Below are positions 8,326-17,119 of a stretch of DNA of 64,000 nt, in pieces. The translations under genes and the position numbers were made by a program. The stretch is from an uncultured Collinsella sp. (GTDB lineage: Bacteria; Actinomycetota; Coriobacteriia; Coriobacteriales; Coriobacteriaceae): assembly GCA_959020715.1 (NCBI GenBank), contig CAUESV010000002.1, forward strand, positions 124,001 through 188,000, read 5' to 3'. The notes under the pieces were generated by a model. The model did no database searches. It saw only the letters and a list, made by a program, of their open reading frames with translations, and was not told the origin of the DNA. Every line of letters begins with the position of its first letter. The first letter of the stretch is position 1.

Positions 8326-10443
8326 ATGGCATCTGCTGTGAAGCGTGACGGTCGCGCCGTGGTGACCACATGCGGGGGATGCTATGCCGATTGCGCCTTT
8401 GCGGCACGCGTTGAGGACGGCCGCGTGGTGGCCGAGTTGCCGGTGCCGGGGCATCCGTGCGCGGCGCGTGCCCTGTGCGCCCGCGGGCGCCATCGCCTGG
8501 CAATGCCGTTTGACGAGCGCGATCGCATTGTGCACCCCATGCGCCGACGAGCTGATGGCTCGGGGTTCGATGCGATTTCGTGGGACGAAGCGTTTGCCCA
8601 GATTGCCGAGCGTCTTTTGGGGATTGTTGACGAACGCGGGCCCCGTGCGCTGGGCATGACGCTCGGCGTGCCCTCGTTCGACCGTTACTGGGCGTATCGC
8701 TTTATGCATGCGCTGGGCTCACCCAACGTGTACGGTGCCGACGGCGCCTGCGAGGTAAGCCGTCTCACCGGTTGGGAGCACAGCCTGGGCTATAGTCCCG
8801 CCTCCGACCTTGCGCATACCGATTGCATCATGTACCTGGGGCGTTCCATCGTCGATTCGTCGACGATGGGGGCCGTTGATACGCTCAACGATGCCCGTCG
8901 ACGTGGGGCGAAGATTATCGTGGTCGACCCCCGGCGCAGTGGCTCGGCTGCGCTTGCCGACCGCTGGCTGCGCGTGCGCCCGGGCTGCGACCTGGCCTTG
9001 CTGCTGGGCATTGCGCATGTGCTCATTGCCGAGGACTTGTACGACCACGAGTTTGTTGCCCGCTATACCACAGGCTTTGACGAGCTGGCGCAGGCGGCCC
9101 GTGCTTGGACGCCCGAGTGGGCCGAGTCGATGTGCGACGTGCCAGCGGACGACATCCGCGCGACTGCGCGCGATCTCGCTGCCGCGGCGCCTGCTGCGGT
9201 GGTGGACGCTGGCTTTCATGGTGGCATCGGTATCGCGTATGCGAATAGTACCCAGACGGCGCGAGCTATCTGCTTGGTCGATGTGCTGCTGGGCTGTATC
9301 GGGCATGCGGGCGGCGCGCTCAATCCGCCCACGCCGCTTGTGTTGGGCGACCTCGATCCCAAGCGCTTTGCGACGCCGCCGGTGCCGCGTGGGCCCAAGC
9401 TGGGGTCCGAGCGCTATCCACTGGTCGATCCGGTGCGCGGCCTGTGCACGACCATCGGTCAGTCGATTCTTGCCGGCGATTTGCGTGGGCTCATCGTCTA
9501 TGCCAGTAACCCCGGTGCGGGCTATGGCAATGCACAGGCTTGGTTGAGTATTTTGCAGCAGCTCGACTTGCTCGTGACGATTGATATTCGCTGGTCCGAG
9601 ACGGCGCGTGCTTCTGATTTCGTGCTGCCCGACGTGACGTATCTGGAGGCCGACCGCGGCGTGGGAACGGTCGTGGGCCGCAACGACGCGCGTGTGTTCT
9701 ACCGTAACGCCGTGCTGCCCGTGCTGCATGACGACACACGTCCCGGTCGGGAGATTTTTGCCGGTCTGGCGCAGGCGTGTGGCGTTGGTGAGTGCTTCGA
9801 CTTTACGTCCGACGACCTGGCGGCTGCCCAGGTGGCGCCGTTTGGAATTGACCTCGCTGCGCTCAAGGAACGCGGCTGGGCCGACACGGGTGTTGCGTTG
9901 CCGTCGCGTACGGGCGAGCCGGCGATTCCCTTGGATGGCGGCAAAATTGCGCTGGCAAGCGACGTATGGGAACGAGCCGGCCTGGGCCGCGTTCCCGGTT
10001 GGGTCGCGCCCATGGTGGAGCCTGGCCCGGGGATGTTTCGCCTCATTAGCGGCAACCGTCCCTTTGAGTCGCATACCTCGCGAAGGCTTGCGGCGGCCGG
10101 TGCCGCCGAGGCTGGATCGGACCTGGATGCCGTGCAGATGAATGCCGATGCTGCTGCGCACATGGGCATCGCCGACGGCGAGGTCGTCGAGCTTGTGAGC
10201 GATATGGGCTGCGACCGCGTGCGCGTGGAGACGACGCCGTATCTGCATCCGGCGTGTATCTTTACGTCGGCCGCCCCCGGCGGACGTTCGTTTGGCGCCG
10301 ATGCCGGTGGCGCTCAAGCCTTGGGCGTGGGCCCGCTCGACCATACGCCATTGCGTTGGGACCCGTTGACGGGCGCCGCGCTCACCCAGGAAAACGCCGT
10401 TCGCGTGGAAAAGATTGTCGCGCGCGGGGATAATAGCGAATGA
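8326..10443 (+). CDS. Molybdopterin oxidoreductase, probable formate dehydrogenase alpha subunit (Cys form)
   Basis: 705-aa DMSO-reductase-family enzyme carrying bis-MGD and one [4Fe-4S] cluster. The cluster ligands are C16, C19, C23 and C51 (CGGCYADC ... LCARGR). The metal-ligand position is C142 (TGC codon) in GADGACEVSR, close to Sec140 of E. coli FdhF, so this is a cysteine variant. A C-terminal molydopterin-dinucleotide domain begins near residue 575 (RLISGNRPFESHTSRR). The ATG at 8326 has AAAGGGG upstream, so the longer frame from 8260, which overlaps the terminator, is rejected. Its position between focA and selA suggests formate oxidation, but a thiosulfate/polysulfide-reductase-like substrate cannot be excluded by sequence reading. 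Confidence 0.8.
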   Translation: MASAVKRDGRAVVTTCGGCYADCAFAARVEDGRVVAELPVPGHPCAARALCARGRHRLAMPFDERDRIVHPMRRRADGSGFDAISWDEAFAQIAERLLGIVDERGPRALGMTLGVPSFDRYWAYRFMHALGSPNVYGADGACEVSRLTGWEHSLGYSPASDLAHTDCIMYLGRSIVDSSTMGAVDTLNDARRRGAKIIVVDPRRSGSAALADRWLRVRPGCDLALLLGIAHVLIAEDLYDHEFVARYTTGFDELAQAARAWTPEWAESMCDVPADDIRATARDLAAAAPAAVVDAGFHGGIGIAYANSTQTARAICLVDVLLGCIGHAGGALNPPTPLVLGDLDPKRFATPPVPRGPKLGSERYPLVDPVRGLCTTIGQSILAGDLRGLIVYASNPGAGYGNAQAWLSILQQLDLLVTIDIRWSETARASDFVLPDVTYLEADRGVGTVVGRNDARVFYRNAVLPVLHDDTRPGREIFAGLAQACGVGECFDFTSDDLAAAQVAPFGIDLAALKERGWADTGVALPSRTGEPAIPLDGGKIALASDVWERAGLGRVPGWVAPMVEPGPGMFRLISGNRPFESHTSRRLAAAGAAEAGSDLDAVQMNADAAAHMGIADGEVVELVSDMGCDRVRVETTPYLHPACIFTSAAPGGRSFGADAGGAQALGVGPLDHTPLRWDPLTGAALTQENAVRVEKIVARGDNSE

Positions 10444-10519
10444 TTGACTCAGCCGATCGAATTGGCTGATAGTTTGACGTTCGAACGATTGATTCACCTT
10501 TGGTTTTGAAAGGCCGCAC

Positions 10520-11977
10520 ATGAGCGATAGCCAGAACATGTCCGATGAGGTACGCGCCCGCCTTCGCGCTATTCCTTCCGTCAACGAGCTGCTCGCAGAG
10601 TGGCCGGTGGTGAAGGCAGCGGGGGAGACCTGCGACGCGGTGGTGCATGCCGCCGTCACGGCCGAGCTCGACGAGGAGCGCGCCGCCATTCGCGCTGGTG
10701 CCGCCCCGCGCTCTAAGCGCGACCTGGCCTCGGCCATCGAGTGGCGTGCGCATCGATCCGCACTGCCGAGCCTGCGTCCTGCCGTCAACGCCACGGGTGT
10801 GGTCATCCATACCAACTTGGGTCGCGCCCCGCTCGCGGAGTCGGCGGCAAAGGCCGTGGCCGAGGTTGCGCGTGGGTACAGCACGCTCGAGTACAGTGTG
10901 GACACCTGCTCGCGTGGGTCGCGCAAGGAACATGCCGCGCAGCTGATCCGCTCGCTTACCGGTGCCGAGGACGCGCTGGTCGTTAACAACAACGCCGCCG
11001 CTGTGCTGCTGGTGCTGGCGACCCATGCCGCAGGCAGGGAGGTCATCGTCAGCCGCGGCGAGCTTGTCGAGATCGGCGGAAGCTTCCGCATCCCCGATGT
11101 CATGGCGGCTTCGGGCGCCAAGCTCGTCGAGGTCGGAGCCACCAACCGCACGCACCTGGCAGATTATGAGCAAGCCATTACGCCCGATACGGCCATGATC
11201 CTCAAGGTCCATCCTTCCAACTATCGCATCGAGGGCTTTCACGAGGAGGTGGGCTCTCGGGAGCTTGCCGCCCTGGCCCACAAGCATGGCCTGCTGTTCT
11301 ATGAGGACCAAGGGTCGGGCGCACTCCTGCCCGACGACATCTTGGTGCGCGGCGGCGAAGAAACCACGCCGGCTTCGGTTTCGGCTGGGCTCGATCTGGT
11401 GTCGTGCTCGGGCGATAAACTGCTCGGTGCCGCACAGGCGGGCATTATCATGGGCCGTCGCGATCTGGTCCAGGCCTGTGGGTCGCATCCGCTTATGCGC
11501 GCCCTGCGCCCGGGCAAACTGGCTCTGTCGGCGCTCGAGGCCACGCTGCGTATCTACATGGATGGCGCCGATGTTGCCCATCGCGAGGTGCCGGTGCTCA
11601 ACATGCTCACGCTTCCGCAGGCTCATTTGGAGCGACGTGCCCGCAAGCTGCGCGATCGTATGGTCGCCGGGCTCGATAAGGCCGGTTGCCCGTGCGCCGT
11701 TCAGGTGGAGATCGTCGAGGAATCGTCAACCCCCGGCGGTGGCTCGCTTCCTACCGTCGAGCTACCCACGATGTGCGTTGCCGTGCGTCTTGTTGACGCG
11801 CACCTGACGGTCGATGCGCTCAAGCGCTCGCTTGTCCAGGACTTTGACACGCCGGTCGTCACGCGAACCTCGCACGATCGCATTTTGTTTGACGTGCGCA
11901 CGCTCGTGGGTGACCGCGATATCGAGACGGCGGCAACGACGCTCGTCGCGTGCGTTAAGAAGGCGATTGCTCGATGA
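10520..11977 (+). CDS. selA: L-seryl-tRNA(Sec) selenium transferase
   Basis: 485-aa PLP enzyme that converts Ser-tRNA(Sec) to Sec-tRNA(Sec) using selenophosphate. SelA signatures are visible: NATGVVIHTNLGRAPL near residue 93, YSTLEYSVDTCSRGSR, VNNNAAAVLLVL, and the PLP lysine in SCSGDKLLGAAQAGI. Length is slightly above the roughly 460 aa of E. coli SelA. An AAAGG ribosome site precedes the ATG. The gene overlaps selB by 4 nt (ATGA), so SelA and SelB are coupled. Confidence 0.96.
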   Translation: MSDSQNMSDEVRARLRAIPSVNELLAEWPVVKAAGETCDAVVHAAVTAELDEERAAIRAGAAPRSKRDLASAIEWRAHRSALPSLRPAVNATGVVIHTNLGRAPLAESAAKAVAEVARGYSTLEYSVDTCSRGSRKEHAAQLIRSLTGAEDALVVNNNAAAVLLVLATHAAGREVIVSRGELVEIGGSFRIPDVMAASGAKLVEVGATNRTHLADYEQAITPDTAMILKVHPSNYRIEGFHEEVGSRELAALAHKHGLLFYEDQGSGALLPDDILVRGGEETTPASVSAGLDLVSCSGDKLLGAAQAGIIMGRRDLVQACGSHPLMRALRPGKLALSALEATLRIYMDGADVAHREVPVLNMLTLPQAHLERRARKLRDRMVAGLDKAGCPCAVQVEIVEESSTPGGGSLPTVELPTMCVAVRLVDAHLTVDALKRSLVQDFDTPVVTRTSHDRILFDVRTLVGDRDIETAATTLVACVKKAIAR

Positions 11978-13941
11978 GTGAGGTTCAGGCGTTGGTGGAG
12001 TGTCCCGTTATCGTTGGCACGGCGGGCCACGTCGACCACGGTAAGTCGGCACTGATTGAGGCACTGACCGGCAAGAATCCCGACCGTCTGGAGGTCGAGC
12101 GCCGTCGCGGTATGACCGTGGAGCTTGGCTTTGGCGAGCTGGCGCTGCCGAGCGGCAAGATCGTCGGCCTGGTCGACGTGCCGGGGCATGCGCACTACCT
12201 GCGCGCCATGGTGCAGGGTGCCACGGGCATCGATGTTGCCGTGTTGGTGGTATCGGCCGTTGAGGGCGTAATGCCGCAGACCCGCGAGCACGTGCATGTG
12301 CTGGAGCTGCTGGGCGTCACGCATATGGTGGTCGCGCTGACGATGTGTGACCTGGCCGATGCCGAGATGACCGAGCTTGCCGAGCTCGATGTTGATGACT
12401 TTTTGTCGGGTACCGTGTTTGCGGGCGCGCCGATCGTGCCCGTGTCCTCCAAGACCGGCGCGGGGATCGATGACCTGCTGGCTGCGCTCGACGAGCAGGT
12501 TGCCGCTTGCTGGGATTCCTGCCGTGCCCGTGCCGAGCTCACCGATGCCGCACCGCGTCTCCCCATCGACCGCTGCTTTACGATCAAGGGCGTCGGCACC
12601 GTCGTGACGGGAACGCTGCACGATGCGCCGGTTGCGGCGGGCGACGAGCTGATGGCCTTGCCGTCGCGTACGGCTTGTCGCGTGCGCGGGATTCAGGTTC
12701 ATGGCGATACGCCGCACGCGCTACCTGGACAGCGCGTGGCGCTCAACCTGGTCGGTGACAGCGTCGCGGCACTTGACCGCGGCGAGATGCTGGGCGTGGC
12801 GGACCGCTTTGGTCAGACGTTGCGCTTTATGATGACGTTCACCTACCTGGGCCGCGAGGGCGCCAAGCCGCGCGTGCTCGAGTCGGGCGCGCGTGTGCAT
12901 GTGATGGCCGGCACGGCCGAGGTCGTCGGCCGCATCATGCTTTTGGAGGGCGAGACCCCCATGGCGGTGGGCGAGACCCGTACCGTGCAGGTGCGCCTGG
13001 AGGAGCCGCTGCCGCTGCGTGCTGGAGACCATGCCGTGGTGCTGTCGTATTCGCCCATTATGCTCATCGGCGGCGGGCGCGTGCTGCTATCGCGTTGCCG
13101 TCGCTCGCGCGAGCTTTCGGCGGGGGAGCGCGCGCTGCTTGCGGCACTTGAGGCCGGCGATACCGCGGGCGGTGTGGGCGCTTGGCTGGCGCTGCAGACG
13201 CTGCCGGCTACGGCGATTGATGTTGCCGAGGCTTTGGATCTTGGTGTCGGCGAGGTCGATGCCGCACTGCGCGTGTTGGTGGCGCAGGGCTCCGTTCGCA
13301 AGCTTGCCGCGGGTGAAGCGGACCTCTTGGCGGATGCCGTGGTGCTCGACGCCGCGATGGATGCACTGGCGGCGACCCTGTCAGCCATGCATGCGGCGTC
13401 TCCCAAGGAGACGGGCTTTACGCCTGGCGCCGTTGCCCATGCTGCGTGGCCTACCGCTGACGATACAGTTGCCGCAGCCCTGATTGCCGAGGGCTGCTCG
13501 CGTGGCGTGTGCGCCGCCGAGGGCGCCGAAGTGTTCGACCCGCACTCCGCTGTCGCTGCGGCGCGCGTGGTGCACGAGGCTTGCGAGCGCATCGTTTCCT
13601 TGCTGGACGAAGCCGGCCTCGATGCTCAGACACTTCCCGAGGTGGGCGAACACCTGCAGCTCGATCGCGACACCATGACGCGTGCCCTGCGCGAGCTTTC
13701 GCTCAACCGCTCCATCGTAAAGGTCGAGCGCGACGTTGCCTTGTCCGCTGCTGCCGAGGCCCATGCGCGCGAGCTCGTTGCCGCCGCCATTGAGGCAGCC
13801 GGCGGCGCAGCCACCACGAGCGTGCTGCGCGAGGCGCTGGGCGTGTCGCGCAAGCGTGCCATCAGCATCTTGGAACATCTGGATGCCGTGCGCTTTACGG
13901 TGCTCGACAAGGATGCCGGCGGCCTGAGGTCCCTGCGCTAG
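11974..13941 (+). CDS. selB: Selenocysteine-specific elongation factor SelB
   Basis: 655-aa GTPase that brings Sec-tRNA to SECIS-bearing UGA codons. G1 is GHVDHGKS near residue 18 and G3 is DVPGH. Translation-factor domains II and III follow, then C-terminal winged-helix repeats (roughly residues 400-655) that bind the SECIS hairpin. The G4 motif, usually TKAD or NKxD, reads TMCD in VALTMCDLAD, so the base-reading Lys is replaced by Met. Start overlaps selA. Slightly longer than typical SelB (about 610-640 aa). Confidence 0.95.
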   Translation: MSEVQALVECPVIVGTAGHVDHGKSALIEALTGKNPDRLEVERRRGMTVELGFGELALPSGKIVGLVDVPGHAHYLRAMVQGATGIDVAVLVVSAVEGVMPQTREHVHVLELLGVTHMVVALTMCDLADAEMTELAELDVDDFLSGTVFAGAPIVPVSSKTGAGIDDLLAALDEQVAACWDSCRARAELTDAAPRLPIDRCFTIKGVGTVVTGTLHDAPVAAGDELMALPSRTACRVRGIQVHGDTPHALPGQRVALNLVGDSVAALDRGEMLGVADRFGQTLRFMMTFTYLGREGAKPRVLESGARVHVMAGTAEVVGRIMLLEGETPMAVGETRTVQVRLEEPLPLRAGDHAVVLSYSPIMLIGGGRVLLSRCRRSRELSAGERALLAALEAGDTAGGVGAWLALQTLPATAIDVAEALDLGVGEVDAALRVLVAQGSVRKLAAGEADLLADAVVLDAAMDALAATLSAMHAASPKETGFTPGAVAHAAWPTADDTVAAALIAEGCSRGVCAAEGAEVFDPHSAVAAARVVHEACERIVSLLDEAGLDAQTLPEVGEHLQLDRDTMTRALRELSLNRSIVKVERDVALSAAAEAHARELVAAAIEAAGGAATTSVLREALGVSRKRAISILEHLDAVRFTVLDKDAGGLRSLR

Positions 13942-13966
13942 GCCGGTCACCCGCTCCCGCCTCCTC

Positions 13967-14033
13967 AGTTGCGGTGAAATAGCTCCTATTTGGAGGCTTT
14001 GGCAGCAAATACAGGAACTATTCCACCGCAACT
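13967..14033. repeat. 67-nt dispersed palindrome, copy 1 (21-25-21)
   Basis: Left arm 13967-13987 (AGTTGCGGTGAAATAG...) and right arm 14013-14033 are complementary over 21 positions with two wobble-type differences. The centre is exactly 25 nt (13988-14012). Copies 2 and 3 at 29468-29534 and 31008-31074 have the same arm sequence, arm length and centre length, but different centre sequences. Confidence 0.9.
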
Positions 14034-14090
14034 TCTTGTTCGTCTTTTTGGGATGGAGCCGTTTCGGTTTGGTAAAATACCGCCGCACTT

Positions 14091-14187
14091 GGGAACGGAT
14101 GGGCTCCGGTGGGCTCCGCGGTCCTCAAAACCGTTGCGAGGCGTGCAAAACGTCTTGGATGTGTTCGATTCACATACGTTCCCGCCA
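14091..14187 (+). tRNA. selC: tRNA-Sec (selenocysteine, anticodon TCA)
   Basis: Selenocysteine tRNA, 97 nt including an encoded CCA. Acceptor GGGAACG (14091-14097) pairs with CGTTCCC (14077-14083 + 100, i.e. 14177-14183), followed by discriminator G and CCA. The D stem is 6 bp, GGGCTC/GGGCTC with a CGGT loop, typical of bacterial tRNA-Sec. The anticodon arm is GCGGT-CCTCAAA-ACCGT with TCA at 14125-14127. A long variable arm (GAGGCG/CGTCTT) and a T arm ATGTG-TTCGATT-CACAT are present. The eighth acceptor pair would be G-A. TAAAAT at 14073-14078 could be the promoter -10. The selA-selB-selC order supports the call. Confidence 0.93.
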
Positions 14188-14195
14188 TACGCTAC

Positions 14196-14251
14196 CAGCG
14201 CTTTTGTGCTCGCGGTCTTGCTGCGTGCCGCAAAGGCGCTGTTTTGTTTTT
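14196..14251 (+). terminator. Probable terminator after selC
   Basis: CAGCGCTTT at 14196-14204 pairs with AAAGGCGCTG at 14232-14241 (one bulged G) and is followed by TTTTGTTTTT. It lies 9 nt after the selC CCA end and is a sensible end for the tRNA transcript. Confidence 0.65.
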
Positions 14252-14341
14252 GCACGAGCTTTTCGTAGCGCCGCCATTTCGGCGGCTGTATTTAGCTTTG
14301 TGCGCCGGGTTTCGAGCATGCCGATGGAGGTGTTTTGCCGT

Positions 14342-14974
14342 ATGACTACCGTAAGACGTGCCGATCTTTCTTGTGTCGTCCAGGCGGGCGGGTTGTCGTC
14401 GCGCATGGGCTGCGATAAGGCGCGCATGGCGTTTTGCGGGGAGCCGCTCATCGAGCGCGTGCTGGGCCGGCTGGCGCCAGTTGCTGGCGAGTTGGTCGTA
14501 ACGACGTCGCGTCCCAGCGAGCTTGCCTACCTTGAGGAATGTACGTTTGACGGACTGCGCCCCCGCGTAGTCATGGACGTCGACGGTCCCGCCGGTGCCA
14601 TGCGCGGCATCGCGAGCTCATTGGCCGCGGCTCGGTTGCCGCTCGTGGCGATTGTTGCCTGCGATATGCCGTTTGTCTCGCCGGAACTCATCGGCGCGCT
14701 TGCCGATCATGTTGAGGCCGAGGTGCTCGATGTGTGCGTGCCGCGCGAGGAGCGGGGGATTGAGCCGCTTTGCGCCGTCTGGCGCCGTGAAGCGTGTGCT
14801 CCGGTTGCCCAAGAGCTGCTCTCCTGCGACCGACAGCGCATTCGCTGCCTGATCAATCGCGTTCAGTCCGGTTATATGGATGAGCCGCAGATCGTTAAGG
14901 CCGCCGGCTCGACGCTCTGCTTCGAGAACGTCAATACGCCCGAGGAGTTTGCGGCGGCAGAGTTACTCGCCTAG
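14342..14974 (+). CDS. mobA: Molybdenum cofactor guanylyltransferase (MobA-type NTP transferase)
   Basis: 210-aa nucleotidyltransferase predicted to attach GMP to molybdopterin, the step needed for bis-MGD enzymes such as the formate dehydrogenase at 8326. The nucleotide-binding start CVVQAGGLSSRMGCDKARM fits MobA (consensus LAGGxSxRMGxDK). IVACDMPFVSPELI near residue 105 gives the metal-binding Asp, and ERGIEPLCAVW is the usual third motif. The ATG at 14342 follows a GGAGG; the frame extends further upstream through selC, which cannot be coding. It is separated from DUF3343 by 15 nt. Confidence 0.88.
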   Translation: MTTVRRADLSCVVQAGGLSSRMGCDKARMAFCGEPLIERVLGRLAPVAGELVVTTSRPSELAYLEECTFDGLRPRVVMDVDGPAGAMRGIASSLAAARLPLVAIVACDMPFVSPELIGALADHVEAEVLDVCVPREERGIEPLCAVWRREACAPVAQELLSCDRQRIRCLINRVQSGYMDEPQIVKAAGSTLCFENVNTPEEFAAAELLA

Positions 14975-14989
14975 ACGATTGGAGTCGCC

Positions 14990-15385
14990 ATGTCTCACGA
15001 TATTTGTCCCGACACGGGAGAACCTTGCACTTGCGACGGGTCCGAACCCTGTACCTGCGGTTGCGGTGGCTGTGGACATACTGCGGAAGAGGAAGCGGCC
15101 GCCGCGGCGTATCGCGATGCACACCGCGAAGGCCCGTCCGGTGATGCTCTCGACCATGAACGCAAAATCATCGTGTCGTTCGATAGCACCTTCGATGTGA
15201 TGGAATGCGAGCAGCTGTGCCTTGCCGCCGGTGTGCCCGGGCGCATCATGCCGCTGCCCGGCTCCATCACCGCCGGCTGTGGGCTGTGCTGGGCCATGCC
15301 GTTCTCGGGCGATGCTCTCGCCGCCTTCCGCGCTGCCACCGAAGGCCGCATAACCCCCGCCGACTACCATCAGCTCGTCCTCTAA
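14990..15385 (+). CDS. DUF3343 domain protein, putative Se/S carrier, with Cys-rich N-terminus
   Basis: 131-aa protein. Residues about 55-125 (IVSFDSTFDVMECEQLCLAA ... PGSITAGCGLCWAMP) match the DUF3343 pattern (putative Se/S carrier-like), with the conserved GCGLCW cysteines. The first 30 residues are unusual: a cluster of eight cysteines (CPDTGEPCTCDGSEPCTCGC) and then an Ala/Glu linker. A GGAG site 5 nt before the ATG fixes the start. Placement beside selA, selB, selC and mobA supports a role in selenium or sulfur handling, but no activity is proven for this family. Confidence 0.8.
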   Translation: MSHDICPDTGEPCTCDGSEPCTCGCGGCGHTAEEEAAAAAYRDAHREGPSGDALDHERKIIVSFDSTFDVMECEQLCLAAGVPGRIMPLPGSITAGCGLCWAMPFSGDALAAFRAATEGRITPADYHQLVL

Positions 15386-15641
15386 CCACCAACATCACCA
15401 CAAAGGTGCCTGTCCCCAATGTGGTGGTTTGGAACACGTGGACGAAACAGGTTTGAAACACGGGTTTTGCGCGTCAGACACTCAAAAACGCCTCTACCTG
15501 CATCGTAATCAAAACGAAACATCTGCTCGTCGGCTTATGCGAAACTTTGTTGCAACAGTGCGATATTATCCATACTCGATAAAGTTCGCGGCGCATAGGG
15601 TGCCGCGACCAACATTTTCGTTTCCCATCATTGGAGGAAGC
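15386..15641. other. Intergenic leader of gdhA
   Basis: No gene is visible. It contains a short palindromic stretch with the GGGGACAGGCACCTTT-type motif (15404-15420, complement) flanked by CCAC/GTGG. AT-rich sequence around 15540-15590 probably holds the gdhA promoter, but no convincing -35/-10 pair can be assigned. Confidence 0.5.
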
Positions 15642-16997
15642 ATGAGCTACACGCAGAAAGTTCTCGAAGAGCTCAAGGCCCGCTATCCCGAGCAGCCTGA
15701 GTTCATCCAGGCCGCGACCGAGATCCTCGGCACCATCCAGCCGGCGCTCGACGCCCACCCCGAGTACGAGGAGGCCGCCCTGCTGGAGCGCCTCGTCGAG
15801 CCCGAGCGCATCCTCATGTTCCGTGTTCCCTGGGTCGACGACCAGGGTAAGGTCCAGGTCAACCGCGGTTACCGCGTCGAGTTCAACTCTGCCATTGGAC
15901 CCTATAAGGGCGGTCTGCGCTTTAACCCGACGGTCACCCTGGGTATGCTCAAGTTCCTGGGTCTGGAGCAGATCCTCAAGAACAGCCTGACCACCCTTCC
16001 CATGGGCGGCGGCAAGGGCGGCTCCGACTTTGACCCCAAGGGCAAGTCCAACAACGAGATCATGCACTTCTGCCAGTCCTTCATGACCGAGCTCTATCGC
16101 CACATCGGCCCCAACACCGACGTTCCCGCCGGCGACCTGGGCGTTGGCGGCCGCGAGGTTGCCTACCTGTTCGGTCAGTACAAGCGCCTGACCAACGAGT
16201 GGACCGGCGTCCTCACCGGCAAGGGCCTCTCCTTTGGCGGCTCGCTCGCCCGTACCGAGGCCACCGGTTACGGTCTGGTCTACTTTGTGGACGAGTACCT
16301 CAAGAGCCGCGGTGACTCCTTCGAGGGCAAGAACGTCGTCGTTCATGGCTCCGGCAACGTCGCCATCTATGCGGTTCAGAAGGTCGCCCAGCTCGGCGGC
16401 AAGGTGCTGGCCTGCTCCGATACTCACGGCTGGGTCGAGGATCCCGACGGCATCGACTACACCGTGCTCGAGCATGTCTACAACAAGAAGCGCTCCGGCC
16501 ACGACAAGGGCGTTACGCTCGCCATGTACGTTGACGAGAAGCCCAACGCCGTGTGGCACGAGGGCGACGGCCGCGGCGTGTGGCAGCTTCCCTGCGACAT
16601 CGCGCTGCCCTGTGCTCGCGAGAACACGCTGCTGCTCGAGGACGCCCAAGCGCTCGTCGCCAACGGCTGCAAGGTGGTCGGCGAGGGCGCGAACATGCCC
16701 ACGACCATCGAGGCCACGACCTACTTCCAGAAGAACGGCGTCGCCTTTATGCCTGGTAAGGCTGCCAACGCCGGCGGCGTGCTCGTGTCCGGCCTGGAGA
16801 TGAGCCAGAACGCCGAGCACCTGTCTTGGACCTTCGAGGAGGTCGACGGCAAGCTCGAGCAGCTCATGCGCGGCATGTTCCACAACGTGGACGACACCGC
16901 CAAGGAGTACGGCGAGGAGGGCAACTTCGTCATGGGCGCCAATATCGCCGGCTTCCTGAAGGTCGCCGACGCCATGCTTGCCCAGGGTGTCTGCTAA
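15642..16997 (+). CDS. gdhA: NADP-type glutamate dehydrogenase
   Basis: 451-aa homohexameric enzyme for reductive amination of 2-oxoglutarate and ammonia assimilation. The catalytic region PMGGGKGGSDFDPKGKS (about residues 120-136), the PAGDLGVGGRE segment, and the nucleotide-binding VVVHGSGNVAIYA near residue 235 are clear. Length matches the 450-aa hexameric class. The ATG at 15642 is chosen because ATTGGAGGAAGC precedes it; the longer frame from 15429 has no family similarity. A strong terminator follows, so the gene is monocistronic. Confidence 0.95.
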   Translation: MSYTQKVLEELKARYPEQPEFIQAATEILGTIQPALDAHPEYEEAALLERLVEPERILMFRVPWVDDQGKVQVNRGYRVEFNSAIGPYKGGLRFNPTVTLGMLKFLGLEQILKNSLTTLPMGGGKGGSDFDPKGKSNNEIMHFCQSFMTELYRHIGPNTDVPAGDLGVGGREVAYLFGQYKRLTNEWTGVLTGKGLSFGGSLARTEATGYGLVYFVDEYLKSRGDSFEGKNVVVHGSGNVAIYAVQKVAQLGGKVLACSDTHGWVEDPDGIDYTVLEHVYNKKRSGHDKGVTLAMYVDEKPNAVWHEGDGRGVWQLPCDIALPCARENTLLLEDAQALVANGCKVVGEGANMPTTIEATTYFQKNGVAFMPGKAANAGGVLVSGLEMSQNAEHLSWTFEEVDGKLEQLMRGMFHNVDDTAKEYGEEGNFVMGANIAGFLKVADAMLAQGVC

Positions 16998-17023
16998 GTC
17001 TTCGCTCGACATAGCATGTGATG

Positions 17024-17056
17024 AGGCTCCCAGCCATTCCGGCTGGGAGCCTTTTT
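17024..17056 (+). terminator. Rho-independent terminator after gdhA
   Basis: AGGCTCCCAGCC (17024-17035) pairs with GGCTGGGAGCCT (17041-17052) around ATTCC, followed by a T run. Confidence 0.95.
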
Positions 17057-17119
17057 CTATGGCGGTGAGGGTCGTGCGCTCTCGTTTGGTACACTTAGAG
17101 GTACTGGACAAGTGAAGAG

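Noticed and set aside
2925..8503. Long minus-strand open frames opposite the hydrogenase operon
   Set aside because: All coincide with confidently identified plus-strand genes and show no independent start signals.
8749..8751. Selenocysteine codon in the formate-dehydrogenase-like gene
   Set aside because: The codon at the metal-ligand position is TGC, and the whole gene has no in-frame TGA.
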